From assembly GCA_021819245.1 (NCBI GenBank), contig JAKARI010000012.1:1-64000 (forward strand): DNA of 64,000 nucleotides, given 5' to 3'. The notes beneath the pieces were generated by a model. The model was not told the origin of the DNA, ran no database searches, and saw only the letters and a list, made by a program, of their open reading frames with translations. This document shows, piece by piece, positions 48,818 to 58,002 of this stretch. The first letter of the stretch is position 1, and each line of letters begins with the position of its first letter. Source of the stretch: Pseudomonadota bacterium. Its GTDB lineage: Bacteria; Pseudomonadota; Gammaproteobacteria; Acidiferrobacterales; Acidiferrobacteraceae. The position numbers were made by a program, and so were the translations under genes.

Positions 48818-49948
48818 ATGGAGAGAATGCACGTGGCGCGTACCCGCCCCATTGTTGTCGTGGGAGGCGGCATCATAGGCCTCCTGACTGCCCGCGAGCT
48901 GGCCATGGCCGGCCATGAGGTCTGCTTGTTCGAGCAGGGCGCCGTCGGCCGCGAGGCCTCGTGGGCGGCCGGCGGGATATTGTCGCCCTTGCACCCCTGG
49001 CGTTACCCGGATGCGGTCACGCGGCTGGCGCAGGCGAGCGTGGCGCTCTATCCGGCGCTGTGCTCGGGCCTTGCCGCGGCCACCGGCATCGACCCCGAAT
49101 GGCTGCCGTCGGGCCTTTTGCGCCTAGATCTCGAAGAGGCGCAGGCAGCCATGTCGTGGGCGGGGCGCTTTGGGGTGCCCCTTGAGTCGCGCGATCTCGC
49201 CGATGTCTGTCCCGGTCGCGGCTTGAGCGGGCCGGGCCTATGGATGCCGGACATCGCCCAGGTGCGCAGCCCGCGTCTCATGCAGGCGCTCGCTGCGGCG
49301 CTTCGCAGCCTGAAGGTCACGATCCATGAACAGGCATCAGTCGAGGGTTTTACGCACGCGAGGGAACGGGTGACGGGGCTTGTGGCCAATGGCGAGATGG
49401 TGGCCGCCTCGCGGGTGGTCGTATGCGCGGGGGCCTGGAGCCAGCCCTTGTTGGCGCGTTACGGGCTCGCGCTTCCCGTGCGGCCCATGAGGGGCCAGAT
49501 GATCGTGATTCAGACCCCGCCGGGCCTCCTTCGGCCCATGATTCTGAGCGCGACCCGGTACCTCGTGCCGCGTCGCGATGGCGCGGTCCTCGTAGGCAGC
49601 ACCATGGAGGATGTGGGTTTTGTGAAAGAGACGACCGACGCGGGGCGCGAGGATTTATTGAAGGCCGCGCATGCGATCATGCCGGGGCTTTCCGCCCACC
49701 CCGTTACCCACCACTGGGCCGGCCTGCGGCCGTCGTCGCCCGAGGGTATCCCCTATATCGGGGAGCATCCGGAGATTCGGGGGCTTGTGGTCAATACCGG
49801 GCATTTCCGCAACGGCATCGTGCTGGCCCCGGCCTCCGCGCGCCTCGCAGCCGATCTCATTCTGGGGCGCGATTCGACCCTGGATCCGGCTCCTTATACG
49901 CTTGATCGGGTGTCTGCGGGCGGCGCTGACGGTACTGTGCTAAAATGA
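48818..49948 (+). CDS. thiO: Glycine oxidase ThiO
   Basis: 376 residues. FAD motif VVVGGGIIGLLTARELAMAG near 13-32, then VGREASWAAGGILSPLHPW, the ThiO-type A-S-W-A-A-G-G-I-L-S-P motif, and the C-terminal HHWAGLRPSSPEGIPYIGEH and NTGHFRNGIVLAPASARLAA. It oxidises glycine to the dehydroglycine used for the thiazole ring of thiamine. No other thi gene is nearby. Confidence 0.93.
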   Translation: MERMHVARTRPIVVVGGGIIGLLTARELAMAGHEVCLFEQGAVGREASWAAGGILSPLHPWRYPDAVTRLAQASVALYPALCSGLAAATGIDPEWLPSGLLRLDLEEAQAAMSWAGRFGVPLESRDLADVCPGRGLSGPGLWMPDIAQVRSPRLMQALAAALRSLKVTIHEQASVEGFTHARERVTGLVANGEMVAASRVVVCAGAWSQPLLARYGLALPVRPMRGQMIVIQTPPGLLRPMILSATRYLVPRRDGAVLVGSTMEDVGFVKETTDAGREDLLKAAHAIMPGLSAHPVTHHWAGLRPSSPEGIPYIGEHPEIRGLVVNTGHFRNGIVLAPASARLAADLILGRDSTLDPAPYTLDRVSAGGADGTVLK

Positions 49949-49949
49949 G

Positions 49950-50387
49950 ATGGTGAGGGATTATCAGGACCATATGAGCCAGGAGCTTGCCGACCTCTTG
50001 CGGGAGCGCGGGATCAACCCCACGGTCCAGCGGGTCGAGATCGCAAGGCTCCTCGTCTATCGGCGCACCCATCTGACCGCCGAGGACGTGTTTCGGTTGG
50101 TGAACCATGACGGGGCACACGTCTCCAAGGCCACGGTTTACAATACCCTGGGGGTGTTTGCCCAGAAGGGTCTGATCCGCGAGGTGGTGATCGACCCCAC
50201 GCGGGTCGTGTATGACTCCAATACCGTACCCCACCACCATTTCTACAATACCGAGACCGGCGAGCTCTTCGATATCGAAGGACAGACGATGTCGGTGGCG
50301 GGCCTGCCGCCGCTCCCGCAGGGCACGGAGGTGGAGGGGGTGGAGGTGATCGTCCGATTGCGGTCGTCGGCGGATCGCGTCGCCTGA
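49950..50387 (+). CDS. Fur-family transcriptional regulator, Irr-like
   Basis: 145 residues; a downstream ATG at 49974 (MSQELADLLRERG) is an alternative start. Winged-helix DNA-binding part: NPTVQRVEIARLLVYRRTHL near 21-40 and VSKATVYNTLGVFAQKGLIR, the recognition helix of Fur proteins. The dimer domain keeps the metal-binding PHHHFYNTETGELFDIE, but no C-terminal CxxC zinc pairs are seen, as in Irr and some short Fur proteins. It starts one base after the thiO stop. Target genes unknown. Confidence 0.87.
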   Translation: MVRDYQDHMSQELADLLRERGINPTVQRVEIARLLVYRRTHLTAEDVFRLVNHDGAHVSKATVYNTLGVFAQKGLIREVVIDPTRVVYDSNTVPHHHFYNTETGELFDIEGQTMSVAGLPPLPQGTEVEGVEVIVRLRSSADRVA

Positions 50388-50433
50388 AGCCTTCTTTTTC
50401 CAAGATCCAAAGGTTATAGTACCGCACCACTAT

Positions 50434-50509
<76 letters not shown>

Positions 50510-50899
50510 TAAAATCAAGCAGATAGCAACATACTAGCCAGCCAATCCCTGTTTTTGCGACACGCCGCTCTCGCAAATCACCCGCCAACGCCTCAGTAAC
50601 GGGTGCGAGATGGCGTTTTTATATCTCGCCGTGGGCCCTGTGGCCGGCGGGCCTGGGGGTGCTGGGCGCCACCCCGCCAGGAATGAATCGCGCCCCGTGT
50701 TGCGTGAGTCCAGTTCGCCGGGGGTGCCCATTAGGATCCAAAATAAACGCGACATGAGGCCGCGCGGGCCTGTGAGTTGGCTTAACGATCCCTGGTGGTA
50801 CCTGCACATTAGAACAGTGACACATTCACGCGAAAAAGGTCATGCTTGTGGCACGCTTATAAATTACCTTTGACCGCCCGCCAGTGATGAGTCTGTGCC
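50510..50899. other. Intergenic region downstream of tRNA-Thr
   Basis: 390 bases without a supported gene. The right part (50785-50870) is AT-richer and contains GGTGGTACCTGCACATTAG and CACATTCACGCGAAAAAGG, which vaguely recall insertion-sequence ends; I could not identify one. No repeat of the tRNA 3' end was seen in the window. Confidence 0.4.
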
Positions 50900-51163
50900 A
50901 TGAACTACGCAGAGTTTTTGGACATCATGCTAACGGCGCTTGGCGTTATCTTGACCGCTCTCGCGATTATCATCGCGATTGTGGGAATAGTGGGATATAA
51001 AGAGATCAAGAACGCCGCCGTTGACGCCGCTTTTGACGCCGCCGTCGGCGAAGTGAACAAGTTCCTGAAGATGTCCCAGCCCATCGAGGGGGATCTGTTT
51101 ATTGGGGCGCAAGAGGCAACAATGGAGGTCACACGCAATGATGATGACGCCGCTAAAAGATAG
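50900..51163 (+). CDS. Small one-helix membrane protein of an ImmA/IrrE cassette
   Basis: 87 residues. Residues about 9-31 (MLTALGVILTALAIIIAIVG) form one strong membrane helix, followed by an amphipathic Ala-rich region (NAAVDAAFDAAVGEVNKFLK) that may be a coiled coil and an acidic, polar tail. Its end overlaps the start of the metallopeptidase gene by 26 bases, so the two are probably translated together. Not recognised as a named family. Confidence 0.72.
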   Translation: MNYAEFLDIMLTALGVILTALAIIIAIVGIVGYKEIKNAAVDAAFDAAVGEVNKFLKMSQPIEGDLFIGAQEATMEVTRNDDDAAKR

Positions 51164-51635
51164 CTGTGGCCGGCCTCTCGGTCCTTTTTCTGTTATCCGT
51201 GAACGGCAACGCTCCTACCCGGTGGATGTGGGGGGGTTAGCCCATGACTTTGGGATCTCAGTGATCCGGAAAGACTGGCCGGACGATCTTTCGGGAGCCA
51301 TTGGGAAGGATGATAAAGGATACTTTATTGTCGTCAACGCCAAGCATTCAGAAGAGCGGCAACGGTTCACCATTGCCCACGAGATCGCGCACTACGTCCT
51401 TCATCGGGACCGCATCGGCAAAGACGGCATTAAGGACGGTTTACTGTATCGCAGCAAGTTGAGTGATATAGACGAGCGTGCCGCCAACCGTCTTGCGGCA
51501 GATATCCTTATGCCGGCGGATATGCTGGGGCGGGCCGCTGCTGATGCCGGCGGCTTAAAAAACCTGGACCAGGTCGCCGCCAACCTCAAAGTATCTCGGA
51601 CCGCCTTGTCCATCCGTCTTGGTTTGCCGACGTGA
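51138..51635 (+). CDS. ImmA/IrrE-family metallopeptidase
   Basis: 165 residues from the ATG at 51138. Zinc motif HExxH as IAHEIAHYVLHRD near 79-91 with the downstream Glu in DERAANRLAADILMPADML, the signature of the ImmA/IrrE (COG2856) group. A C-terminal helix region with VAANLKVSRTALSIRLG resembles the family's end. Known members cleave repressors of mobile elements (ImmA) or the DdrO repressor (IrrE/PprI). No repressor gene lies beside it; the partner here is a membrane protein. Confidence 0.88.
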   Translation: MMMTPLKDSCGRPLGPFSVIRERQRSYPVDVGGLAHDFGISVIRKDWPDDLSGAIGKDDKGYFIVVNAKHSEERQRFTIAHEIAHYVLHRDRIGKDGIKDGLLYRSKLSDIDERAANRLAADILMPADMLGRAAADAGGLKNLDQVAANLKVSRTALSIRLGLPT

Positions 51636-51964
51636 CAGCGCGGTTTTGACGGGCCATTGGCAGACCCTACCGTGCGAGCGCTTTACGACGCGCACAAAAC
51701 AGCGGGGGAGTTGCCTGATTGCCTGGACGGTAGAGGGCTGTTTTGGGAAGCGCAAGGGGTGAACCCGACTAGTGGCTGACGGCTTGTGGCCTCTGGGTCA
51801 GGCCAAAACGGCTATTACCTTGCTATCTTCTCAAGTCTCCATCTCGCGTTCCGACGGTTAGAACCAAGCCTTTGCGCTCACTGAGCGTCACGATTCGTCG
51901 ATCTGCCAGCGGGGCTTGACCGAACGAGGCGCCCATCCCGGCACGCACTTGCGATATCTGCCCA
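51636..51964. other. Open but unexplained tail after the metallopeptidase, then noncoding
   Basis: After the TGA at 51633-51635 the same frame stays open for 47 codons (to the stop at 51777) and reads protein-like: LADPTVRALYDAHKTAGELP and DCLDGRGLFWEAQ. No ribosome site precedes a start in it (a TTG at 51657 is possible). It may be a separate tiny gene, the remnant of one, or a longer ancestral C-terminus. From 51780 to 51964 nothing is recognised. Confidence 0.4.
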
Positions 51965-52002
51965 CAAAAAATGCAAGGGAGGGTCTTGACGCCCCCCCTT
52001 GC
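51965..52002 (-). terminator. Intrinsic terminator of the ten-repeat protein gene
   Basis: Read on the minus strand: GCAAGGG, then GGG, a short loop, CCC, a mismatch, CCCTTGC, followed by ATTTTTTTG. A strong stem with a seven-T run, 15 bases after the stop codon at 52017. Confidence 0.8.
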
Positions 52003-52016
52003 CCTTGCTTGCGCGT

Positions 52017-54191
52017 TTACTCGACGGTGGCCACCGTCAGCGTATTGCGCTGGAGATTGCCCGTACCGGACGCCATGTTCACATCGATGTTGCCGGATAC
52101 GTTCTGCATGGCGTTCCCGGAGATGGTCGCCGTGTTTGCCACCGGTACCATGCAGGCCGGTAGCCCCGCGTTTGCGCTGATGGCGCCGAGCGTCACCTGC
52201 GAAACCGTGGTCGCAGCAGCCGTGCTGCCACCTTGGCTACCAAAGGCAATTGCGAGATCATTGCCCTGCATATTCTGCATGCCTGAAGCCATGTTGACAC
52301 CGATGTCGCCTTGCGCGCCGTTTAGGACGTTATCCCCAATTGCGGCCGTGTTGGTCGACCCCAGGGTGACGCCGGCAGACCAGGGCCCCGATTGTTGCCC
52401 TCCACGTACGCTCGCGCTGGATGTGCTGCCGGAATTGCTGACGTTGTCTACGATCGCGGTATTGTTCGCCTGCAGGTTTTGCATGCCAGACGCCATGTTA
52501 ACCCCGATTTGGCCGGAGGCGTTCTGCAGTACGCTGCCAAGCATGCGGCTGCGGTCAGTATCTCTTACGCTAGCGGCGACCGAGGGCCATACGAGCGCGC
52601 CATTGTTGGCTTGATTGTCACTAATCGTGGCCGTTCCGTTCGCCCCCTGGCCGGCCTCAGGGACGCCAAAGACCGTGTCCATAGACAGGTTGTTGGCCTG
52701 CCCATTGAAGGCGCCGGACGCCACATTAACGCCGATCTTGCCCCCGGCGCCCATTAAGACATCATTGCGCATGACGGTCGAATCCGACGAGTAAAAGGAT
52801 CCCGTCAGGCGCGCGCTGTTGCCGTACGGGGCGCCCGACCCTTGGTTATTACCCAAATACGCAGTGGCCGGGGAGGCGGTTCTGCTGCCGGCCCATGCCA
52901 GGTTGTTGGCCTGCATATTTTGCGTGCCCGAGGCCAGATTGACGCCGATGTTGCCGTGCGCGTTCTGGAGGACATAACCGCTCAGGCTGGCGTCGTTGTC
53001 GCCGAGAAAGGTAACTGACAAGGAAAACGGCCCGGAGGTCTGATTGTTCGTGAGGCGCGCCATGGACATGGCGTCATCAGCGTCCGGCACTATGGGGTTC
53101 ATAGTGTTGGATTCCGTATTGGCCTGCATGTTCTGCACGCCCGCCGCTTCGTTGACGCCGATATTGCCGCTTGCGCCGGACAAGACGCCGCCGCTCATTC
53201 TGGTGGTGTTTGGCGAGAAACCGCTCAGCGCCCCGCTTAACATCCCAGCGCTCTGGGTGCTGCTTAGCGTAGCCACGCTCGTAGCGCTCGGATCGGCGAG
53301 AGAGGATCTTGCGGTCGTCGCATAGGAAAGCATGTTGGACTGCATGTTCTGCTCACCAGAGGCTACGTTCACATTGACATTGCCGCTGGCTGCATACAGA
53401 ACGTTGCCGCTTAGCGAGGCGGTGTTGTGATCGCCAAAGCTGATGGCGCCTACGAGCGTGGCCGCCTGCACATTCTCCGCCGAGGCGGTGACGAGGGTCG
53501 TCAAGCTGTTGTCCGCCATCGCCAAGTTGTTGACGGCCATATTTTGCTGGCCGGCATCCACATTGACGCCGATGTTTCCGCTCGCCCCAGCCAGCACATT
53601 GCCGCTAAGCCCGGCGGTATTCAGATTGGCGGCGCTCCCGGCCAGACCAAATAAGCCAGACAGCTGCACGCTCTTTACCGAGGCATTGAGGTTGCCAAGC
53701 GTATCACCCTGCGCGAGCGCTAGATTATTGGCCTGCATATTGTTATTGCCAGCGGCCAGATTCAGTCCCACATTGCCGGCGGCTTCCGCGAGCACATTCC
53801 CATGGGCGCTTGCTCTGTTGTTCGCGAATACGACGGCACTGAACGCGCCCGCGTTGGACCACTGCACGGAATGAATCATGGCGCTCGCGGCGACGGTCGC
53901 GGCAGCGGAGGTGTCTTTAGAGATGGCGGCATTATTGCCCTGCATATTGTTATCGCCGGCGCTTACGTTAACGCCGACGTTGCCGGAGGCGCCGTCGAGC
54001 ACATAGCCGTGCAGTGCTGCGCGGTTTGTCTCGTTCGCCGCACCCGTGACACTGCCTAGGCTGGTTTGTGTGCTATTGACGGTCGCCGCCGCTGTGGATC
54101 CCGCTGACGGCGTGAGCGGTACTGCCAACGCCGCGGGTGCCAACGCAACACCAATAGCCGCCGCGAGTGCCTGTAGTGTGAACTGTCTCAT
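52017..54191 (-). CDS. Secreted protein with ten tandem Asn/Gly-rich repeats
   Basis: 724 residues. Signal peptide MRQFTLQALAAAIGVALAPA with likely cleavage after ALA at 23. The remainder is ten imperfect repeats of about 65-76 residues, each opening with a core like VLxxASGNIGVNVASGxQNM then QANNLA, followed by a variable Ser/Thr/Asn/Ala stretch. No cysteine except one near 675, no membrane anchor. AAGGAGGAG precedes the ATG. Low complexity, secretion and evenly spaced G-N-x-G-V-N cores suggest a beta-solenoid or amyloid-like surface or extracellular protein (inference). Not recognised as a named family. Confidence 0.85.
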   Translation of the reverse strand: MRQFTLQALAAAIGVALAPAALAVPLTPSAGSTAAATVNSTQTSLGSVTGAANETNRAALHGYVLDGASGNVGVNVSAGDNNMQGNNAAISKDTSAAATVAASAMIHSVQWSNAGAFSAVVFANNRASAHGNVLAEAAGNVGLNLAAGNNNMQANNLALAQGDTLGNLNASVKSVQLSGLFGLAGSAANLNTAGLSGNVLAGASGNIGVNVDAGQQNMAVNNLAMADNSLTTLVTASAENVQAATLVGAISFGDHNTASLSGNVLYAASGNVNVNVASGEQNMQSNMLSYATTARSSLADPSATSVATLSSTQSAGMLSGALSGFSPNTTRMSGGVLSGASGNIGVNEAAGVQNMQANTESNTMNPIVPDADDAMSMARLTNNQTSGPFSLSVTFLGDNDASLSGYVLQNAHGNIGVNLASGTQNMQANNLAWAGSRTASPATAYLGNNQGSGAPYGNSARLTGSFYSSDSTVMRNDVLMGAGGKIGVNVASGAFNGQANNLSMDTVFGVPEAGQGANGTATISDNQANNGALVWPSVAASVRDTDRSRMLGSVLQNASGQIGVNMASGMQNLQANNTAIVDNVSNSGSTSSASVRGGQQSGPWSAGVTLGSTNTAAIGDNVLNGAQGDIGVNMASGMQNMQGNDLAIAFGSQGGSTAAATTVSQVTLGAISANAGLPACMVPVANTATISGNAMQNVSGNIDVNMASGTGNLQRNTLTVATVE
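52025..54005 (-). repeat. Ten protein-level tandem repeats, about 195-230 bases each
   Basis: In coding order the cores are VLDGASGNVGVNVSAG, VLAEAAGNVGLNLAAG, VLAGASGNIGVNVDAG, VLYAASGNVNVNVASG, VLSGASGNIGVNEAAG, VLQNAHGNIGVNLASG, VLMGAGGKIGVNVASG, VLQNASGQIGVNMASG, VLNGAQGDIGVNMASG and AMQNVSGNIDVNMASG. Each is followed by an x-x-N-x-Q-x-N segment. DNA copies have diverged, so the array is old rather than recently expanded. Confidence 0.85.
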
Positions 54192-55904
54192 AAGACTCCT
54201 CCTTATTTTATGGAATACGGGCGTATGCCCCCTTTTGTTGTATATCCCTGGACGTAAGTCTTTGATCCCGCCAGGCTATGCCATGCAAAACCCTTCGAGC
54301 GCTCTCGTACTGATACCGTACCCTGTCGCAAGGCGCGCCTCGCCCTGCCTGATGGCGTAATCCCGTTTCCTAACCGCCTTGCGAGTTGCCAAGCAATGGC
54401 CCGCCCCTGTGGATCGGAAAGAAGGCTTGCCTCAGCGCCCGTTGCGCCCCATGGGAGATCTCAAGCCCACACGGCCTCCCGATCTTCCGCGCAGCCCACC
54501 CTGCGGGCTGCCAATCGCGGGCCACGCGGCCACCGTCCTTCGCGGATATTGTGCGGGACTCTCCGGAACCTCTATCGACTGCCGGATTGCCGGCTGGGTC
54601 TGCAAGCCTACGCCAACCTTTGCGCTCCCGGGCGGGCAGCGGATCTCGGTCTTTGGTCTTGGTCTTTGGGTGACCGTTTCCGCTGGCCTCCGGGGAACTA
54701 TGCTTATGAGACTCACGAATAGGCGCCCGCCGCTCGTGATATATCGGAAACGAATCCGGTCCCTGCAGCCAGCACAACCCAATGGCCCATAACGGGGCCC
54801 AGGGATATGCGCCCCACGCCCCCAACCTTCCGCAAAAGCCGCAAACAGATGCCTTCCTCGCCCCGTCCGGGCTACCTGGGATTTTCTACAATCAACTTTT
54901 GTGCCATGCCTCAGATTGAGACCTAGTCTTTTGTTATGACAATGAATAAATCCCTCCTGTGGTTCTCGGAAATAGGCATTTGCAGGGCAGGAGGCGCCGT
55001 TATGTAAGGAGGGATGGACAGGAATCTGTGAATGATTGTGAGAGTGTATCGTGCGAATGACAATATCTTTGTCCGTAATGCAACAAAGCCGAGACAGAGC
55101 ACGATGTGTCCGGGGCTTTACAGTAAGCGAGACAGTGTCACATTTCTGAACACATTCTCAATTGTGGACTTCGGACCTTGGCAGGCACAGAGCGCCTTGT
55201 CTGGGGCGCGGCTTATAGGGCATGATTACATAGACACATAAATATAGCGGTACACAAGCACATTCCGTAATATGGGGAGAAACGGTGCCATTAAAGCGGC
55301 GCTATCGCCAATGGCCAAAAAGGACGTTGTGCCGCGCGCCCAAAGTGCGATTCTACGCTGCGGCGTAAGTCCGGGGGTCACAACAAATCCGGGTCGCCCC
55401 GATCAGAACCCCAGGGAGGCCTCCGGACCAGGATGAAATCAGGATCGCTTGCGCGGGGCGTTACAGGTGGGCTTGGCCGTCAGGTCGGCGGGTAGGGCCC
55501 AGTCCGCGACCCGCGGGCGCGGCGCCGCGTGCCACAATGGGCAAGGGGCCGCCCATCACCGGGTGTGACGGGGGCGGCCGTGATGCCGGGGACGGGTCGG
55601 AGGCATTCGTATGACGCCGAACGGCAGGTTATACGCAGGGCGCAACGACAGGGCGCGCGTCGGCAGGTGGTTGCGCCAAGTCCTGATACGGCGCGCGGCG
55701 AGATTGCGGGGGGCGCGCCCGTGGGTCCCGATTGAGAGGGCGGCCCTGGGAGGGACTGCAGCGGTATCTTGGCACGATTTCGGGAACATTCCCCGCACGC
55801 CGCGACATTGAGCTATCTTTCTCCTATGGGACCTGTGATAAGAGAGGGGTCCTGGGAATGGGCCAGTGCGGCGCCATTCCGACGCCTAAGGGGACGGAGG
55901 GTTC
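54192..55904. other. 1.7 kb with no convincing gene
   Basis: No frame has both coding character and a ribosome site. 54192-54300 must hold the promoter and leader of the ten-repeat gene (minus strand). A minus-strand frame at 54370-54825 and a plus frame at 55032-55241 are open, but their composition looks random. 54890-55300 is clearly lower in GC than the rest of the window, which suggests foreign or decayed DNA. Confidence 0.5.
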
Positions 55905-57296
55905 ATGGAGATAGGATTTTACGGCGCAGCCGGCGGGGTGACGGGATCATGCCATCTGCTCCTGGCCGCAGGGAAAAAACTCCTCATAGATTGCGGTATG
56001 TTTCAGGGGGAGCATAATATTGACGAGGAGAACCGGGCCGAGTTCGGATTTGATCCCCGGGAAATCGATTGTCTCCTCCTCACCCATGCCCACCTCGATC
56101 ACTGTGGGCGCGTCCCGCTTTTGGTAAAGCGCGGCTTTCGCGGCGAGATCATAACGACAGCAGCTACGCGCGAGATCACCCGACTTGTGCTACTCGATGC
56201 GGCAGGGCTTGCGGCCGAGGAGGCGCGCCGGGCCGCGCGTTATCGCGAGCACCGTGGAGAAAAGGCCGAGGAAGCCCTCTATGAAATCACCGACGTGCTA
56301 GACAGCATGGACCGCTTCGGGCGGGCCGCGCAGTATGGAGAACCCCTGAGCATTGCCCCGGGGCTTACGGTAACCTTCGGCGACGCGGGCCACATCCTCG
56401 GTTCGGCCTGGATCCTTGTTGAGGCGCGCGAGAACGGGCTTACAAGGCGTATCCTGTATTCAGGGGATCTGGGCAATCGCGGAAAGCCCATCATCAATCC
56501 CCCGACGCCAGCCCCAATGGCCGACGTGGTGGTCATGGAGACGACCTATGGGGATCGCCTCCACAAGCCGATCGGACCTTCAGTAGAAGAGCTCCGCGAG
56601 GCGATTGTGGCCATTCAGGAGCGGGGCGGGAATGCCGTTATCCCCACCTTCGCGCTGGAGCGCGCCCAGGACCTGCTCTATTACCTGCAAAAGATGATGG
56701 AGAAACGCGAGCTTCCCGCCAATCTCCCCGTCTATCTCGACTCGCCTATGGCCATTTCCGCTACCGCAATCTTTCGCCGCCATCCGGAATGCTTCAATCC
56801 GGAAACGCGCGAACAGTTCGCCGATGGCCGTGACCCTTTTGCCCTGCGCAACCTGCACTTTACGCGGGAGACGAGCGAGTCCATAAGCATCAACCAAACA
56901 AAAGGGGGCATGGTCATCATGGCCGGCTCCGGGATGGCGACCGGAGGACGCATCACGCACCATTTGCAAAACAACCTCTGGCGGCCCGATAGCGGCATTA
57001 TATTTGTCGGGTATGCCGCGCACGGAACCCTGGCCCGCCGGATCATAGACGGCGCCAAAACGGTACGCCTTTTTGGGGAGGAGGTGAATGTGGCAGCCCA
57101 GGTTTTTACGATCGGCGGTTTCTCTGCGCACGCCGACCGCGACGAGCTGCTCTCCTGGTATGGGGACAGACGGCCGGCCAAGACCTTTCTCGTCCATGGC
57201 GAAGACAGGGGGCGCGAGGCAATGGCTCGGGTTCTCAAAGACCGCGGTCTGGCGGTGCACATGCCCATGATCGGCGAGCGTCATCGTTTAGACTAG
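55905..57296 (+). CDS. Beta-CASP metallo-beta-lactamase fold RNase-like protein
   Basis: 463 residues; GGAGGG before the ATG. Motifs: GAAGGVTGSCHLL near 8-20, metal site LTHAHLDHCGRVP near 57-69, DAGHILGSAWIL near 160-171, GDLGNRGKPIINPP near 187, beta-CASP motifs including FALERAQDLLYYL, MVIMAGSGMATGGRITHHLQ and the final His in GGFSAHADRDELLSWY, ending FLVHGEDRGREAM. This is the CPSF73/YSH1-like group, zinc-dependent RNA endonuclease or exonuclease fold. RNA substrate unknown. It stands alone at the edge of the gene-poor stretch. Confidence 0.93.
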   Translation: MEIGFYGAAGGVTGSCHLLLAAGKKLLIDCGMFQGEHNIDEENRAEFGFDPREIDCLLLTHAHLDHCGRVPLLVKRGFRGEIITTAATREITRLVLLDAAGLAAEEARRAARYREHRGEKAEEALYEITDVLDSMDRFGRAAQYGEPLSIAPGLTVTFGDAGHILGSAWILVEARENGLTRRILYSGDLGNRGKPIINPPTPAPMADVVVMETTYGDRLHKPIGPSVEELREAIVAIQERGGNAVIPTFALERAQDLLYYLQKMMEKRELPANLPVYLDSPMAISATAIFRRHPECFNPETREQFADGRDPFALRNLHFTRETSESISINQTKGGMVIMAGSGMATGGRITHHLQNNLWRPDSGIIFVGYAAHGTLARRIIDGAKTVRLFGEEVNVAAQVFTIGGFSAHADRDELLSWYGDRRPAKTFLVHGEDRGREAMARVLKDRGLAVHMPMIGERHRLD

Positions 57297-58002
57297 GTGC
57301 GGAAACGAGGGGCGCATGATGCAACGAGAGACTAGGCGCCTGGGTCTGTCCATTCTGTGAGCGTTTCTGGTATTCGCCATGTGCGGGCACAAAGTCTTTG
57401 CAATCTTTGGAGCCGATGAAGCGCAGGCCAACGACAAGAGTGTCTCGGAGGCAGTAACCGTCACGCCCGCGCTCATAGCACAATGATTTGACCGCGCTTG
57501 AATCACTGTGTGGGGCGCCAAGGCCATTGCCAAGGAATGTGCTGGTGCGCGCGAGGCTCAGCAGGATATTCCTTCGTGTGTTTATGCGACCGATTCCCGA
57601 AATGGGGGCGTTTGTGGCGGCCCGATAGTGCGGCGGGGGGAGAGGCGCAGCGGGTCCGGGGTGCTACCAGACGTCGTGTTTCGGCACAAGTGGGCCTGTC
57701 GTAGGGGCGGCTCGTCTACGCGCACCGACCGCTGCATGTGAGAGGTGACAGCTTTCGACCATGCCCGGCGCACGGGTGCAATGGCCCGCACGATGGGGAT
57801 ACTGTAGGCCGGTCTGGTGGTGCAGTCCCCAAGGGTGAGGCACTTATAAACATGCCATGGATGGCCCATCGGACGGGCCTCCACGGTAGCCTTGGAGTAT
57901 CGGCGCATGATGGGCGCGCACAGCGAGCGGCCCCGGATTGGGGCGCGCGCTCAACAAAAACAAAAAAGAAGGGGCCCTTGTGTCACAAAAGGAAGAAGGG
58001 TA
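57297..58002. other. Gene-poor stretch with a possible decayed small exported protein
   Basis: From an ATG at 57316 a frame reads MMQRETRRLGLSIL, stop, AFLVFAMCGHKVFAIFGA, then DEAQANDKSVSEAVTVTPAL, two more stops, and ITVWGAKAIAKECAGAREAQ. The run of a hydrophobic segment followed by a polar region looks like a signal peptide and mature start broken by three stops. The rest up to 58002 shows nothing recognisable. Confidence 0.35.

Noticed and set aside
50780-50870. Insertion-sequence end with CACATTCACGCGAAAAAGG
   Set aside because: It recalls IS ends, but no transposase, paired inverted repeat or target duplication is visible.
52012-54360. CRISPR array or DNA-level tandem repeat in the ten-repeat gene
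   Set aside because: Repeats are protein-coding, about 200 bases long and diverged in DNA; there are no short identical repeats or unique spacers.
54250-54360. Cyclic di-GMP riboswitch before the ten-repeat gene
   Set aside because: I looked for the GEMM core and its tetraloop-receptor pattern on the minus strand and did not find it.
55032-55241. 69-residue plus-strand frame in the gene-poor stretch
   Set aside because: GTGAATG context without a ribosome site, no recognisable motif; likely chance.
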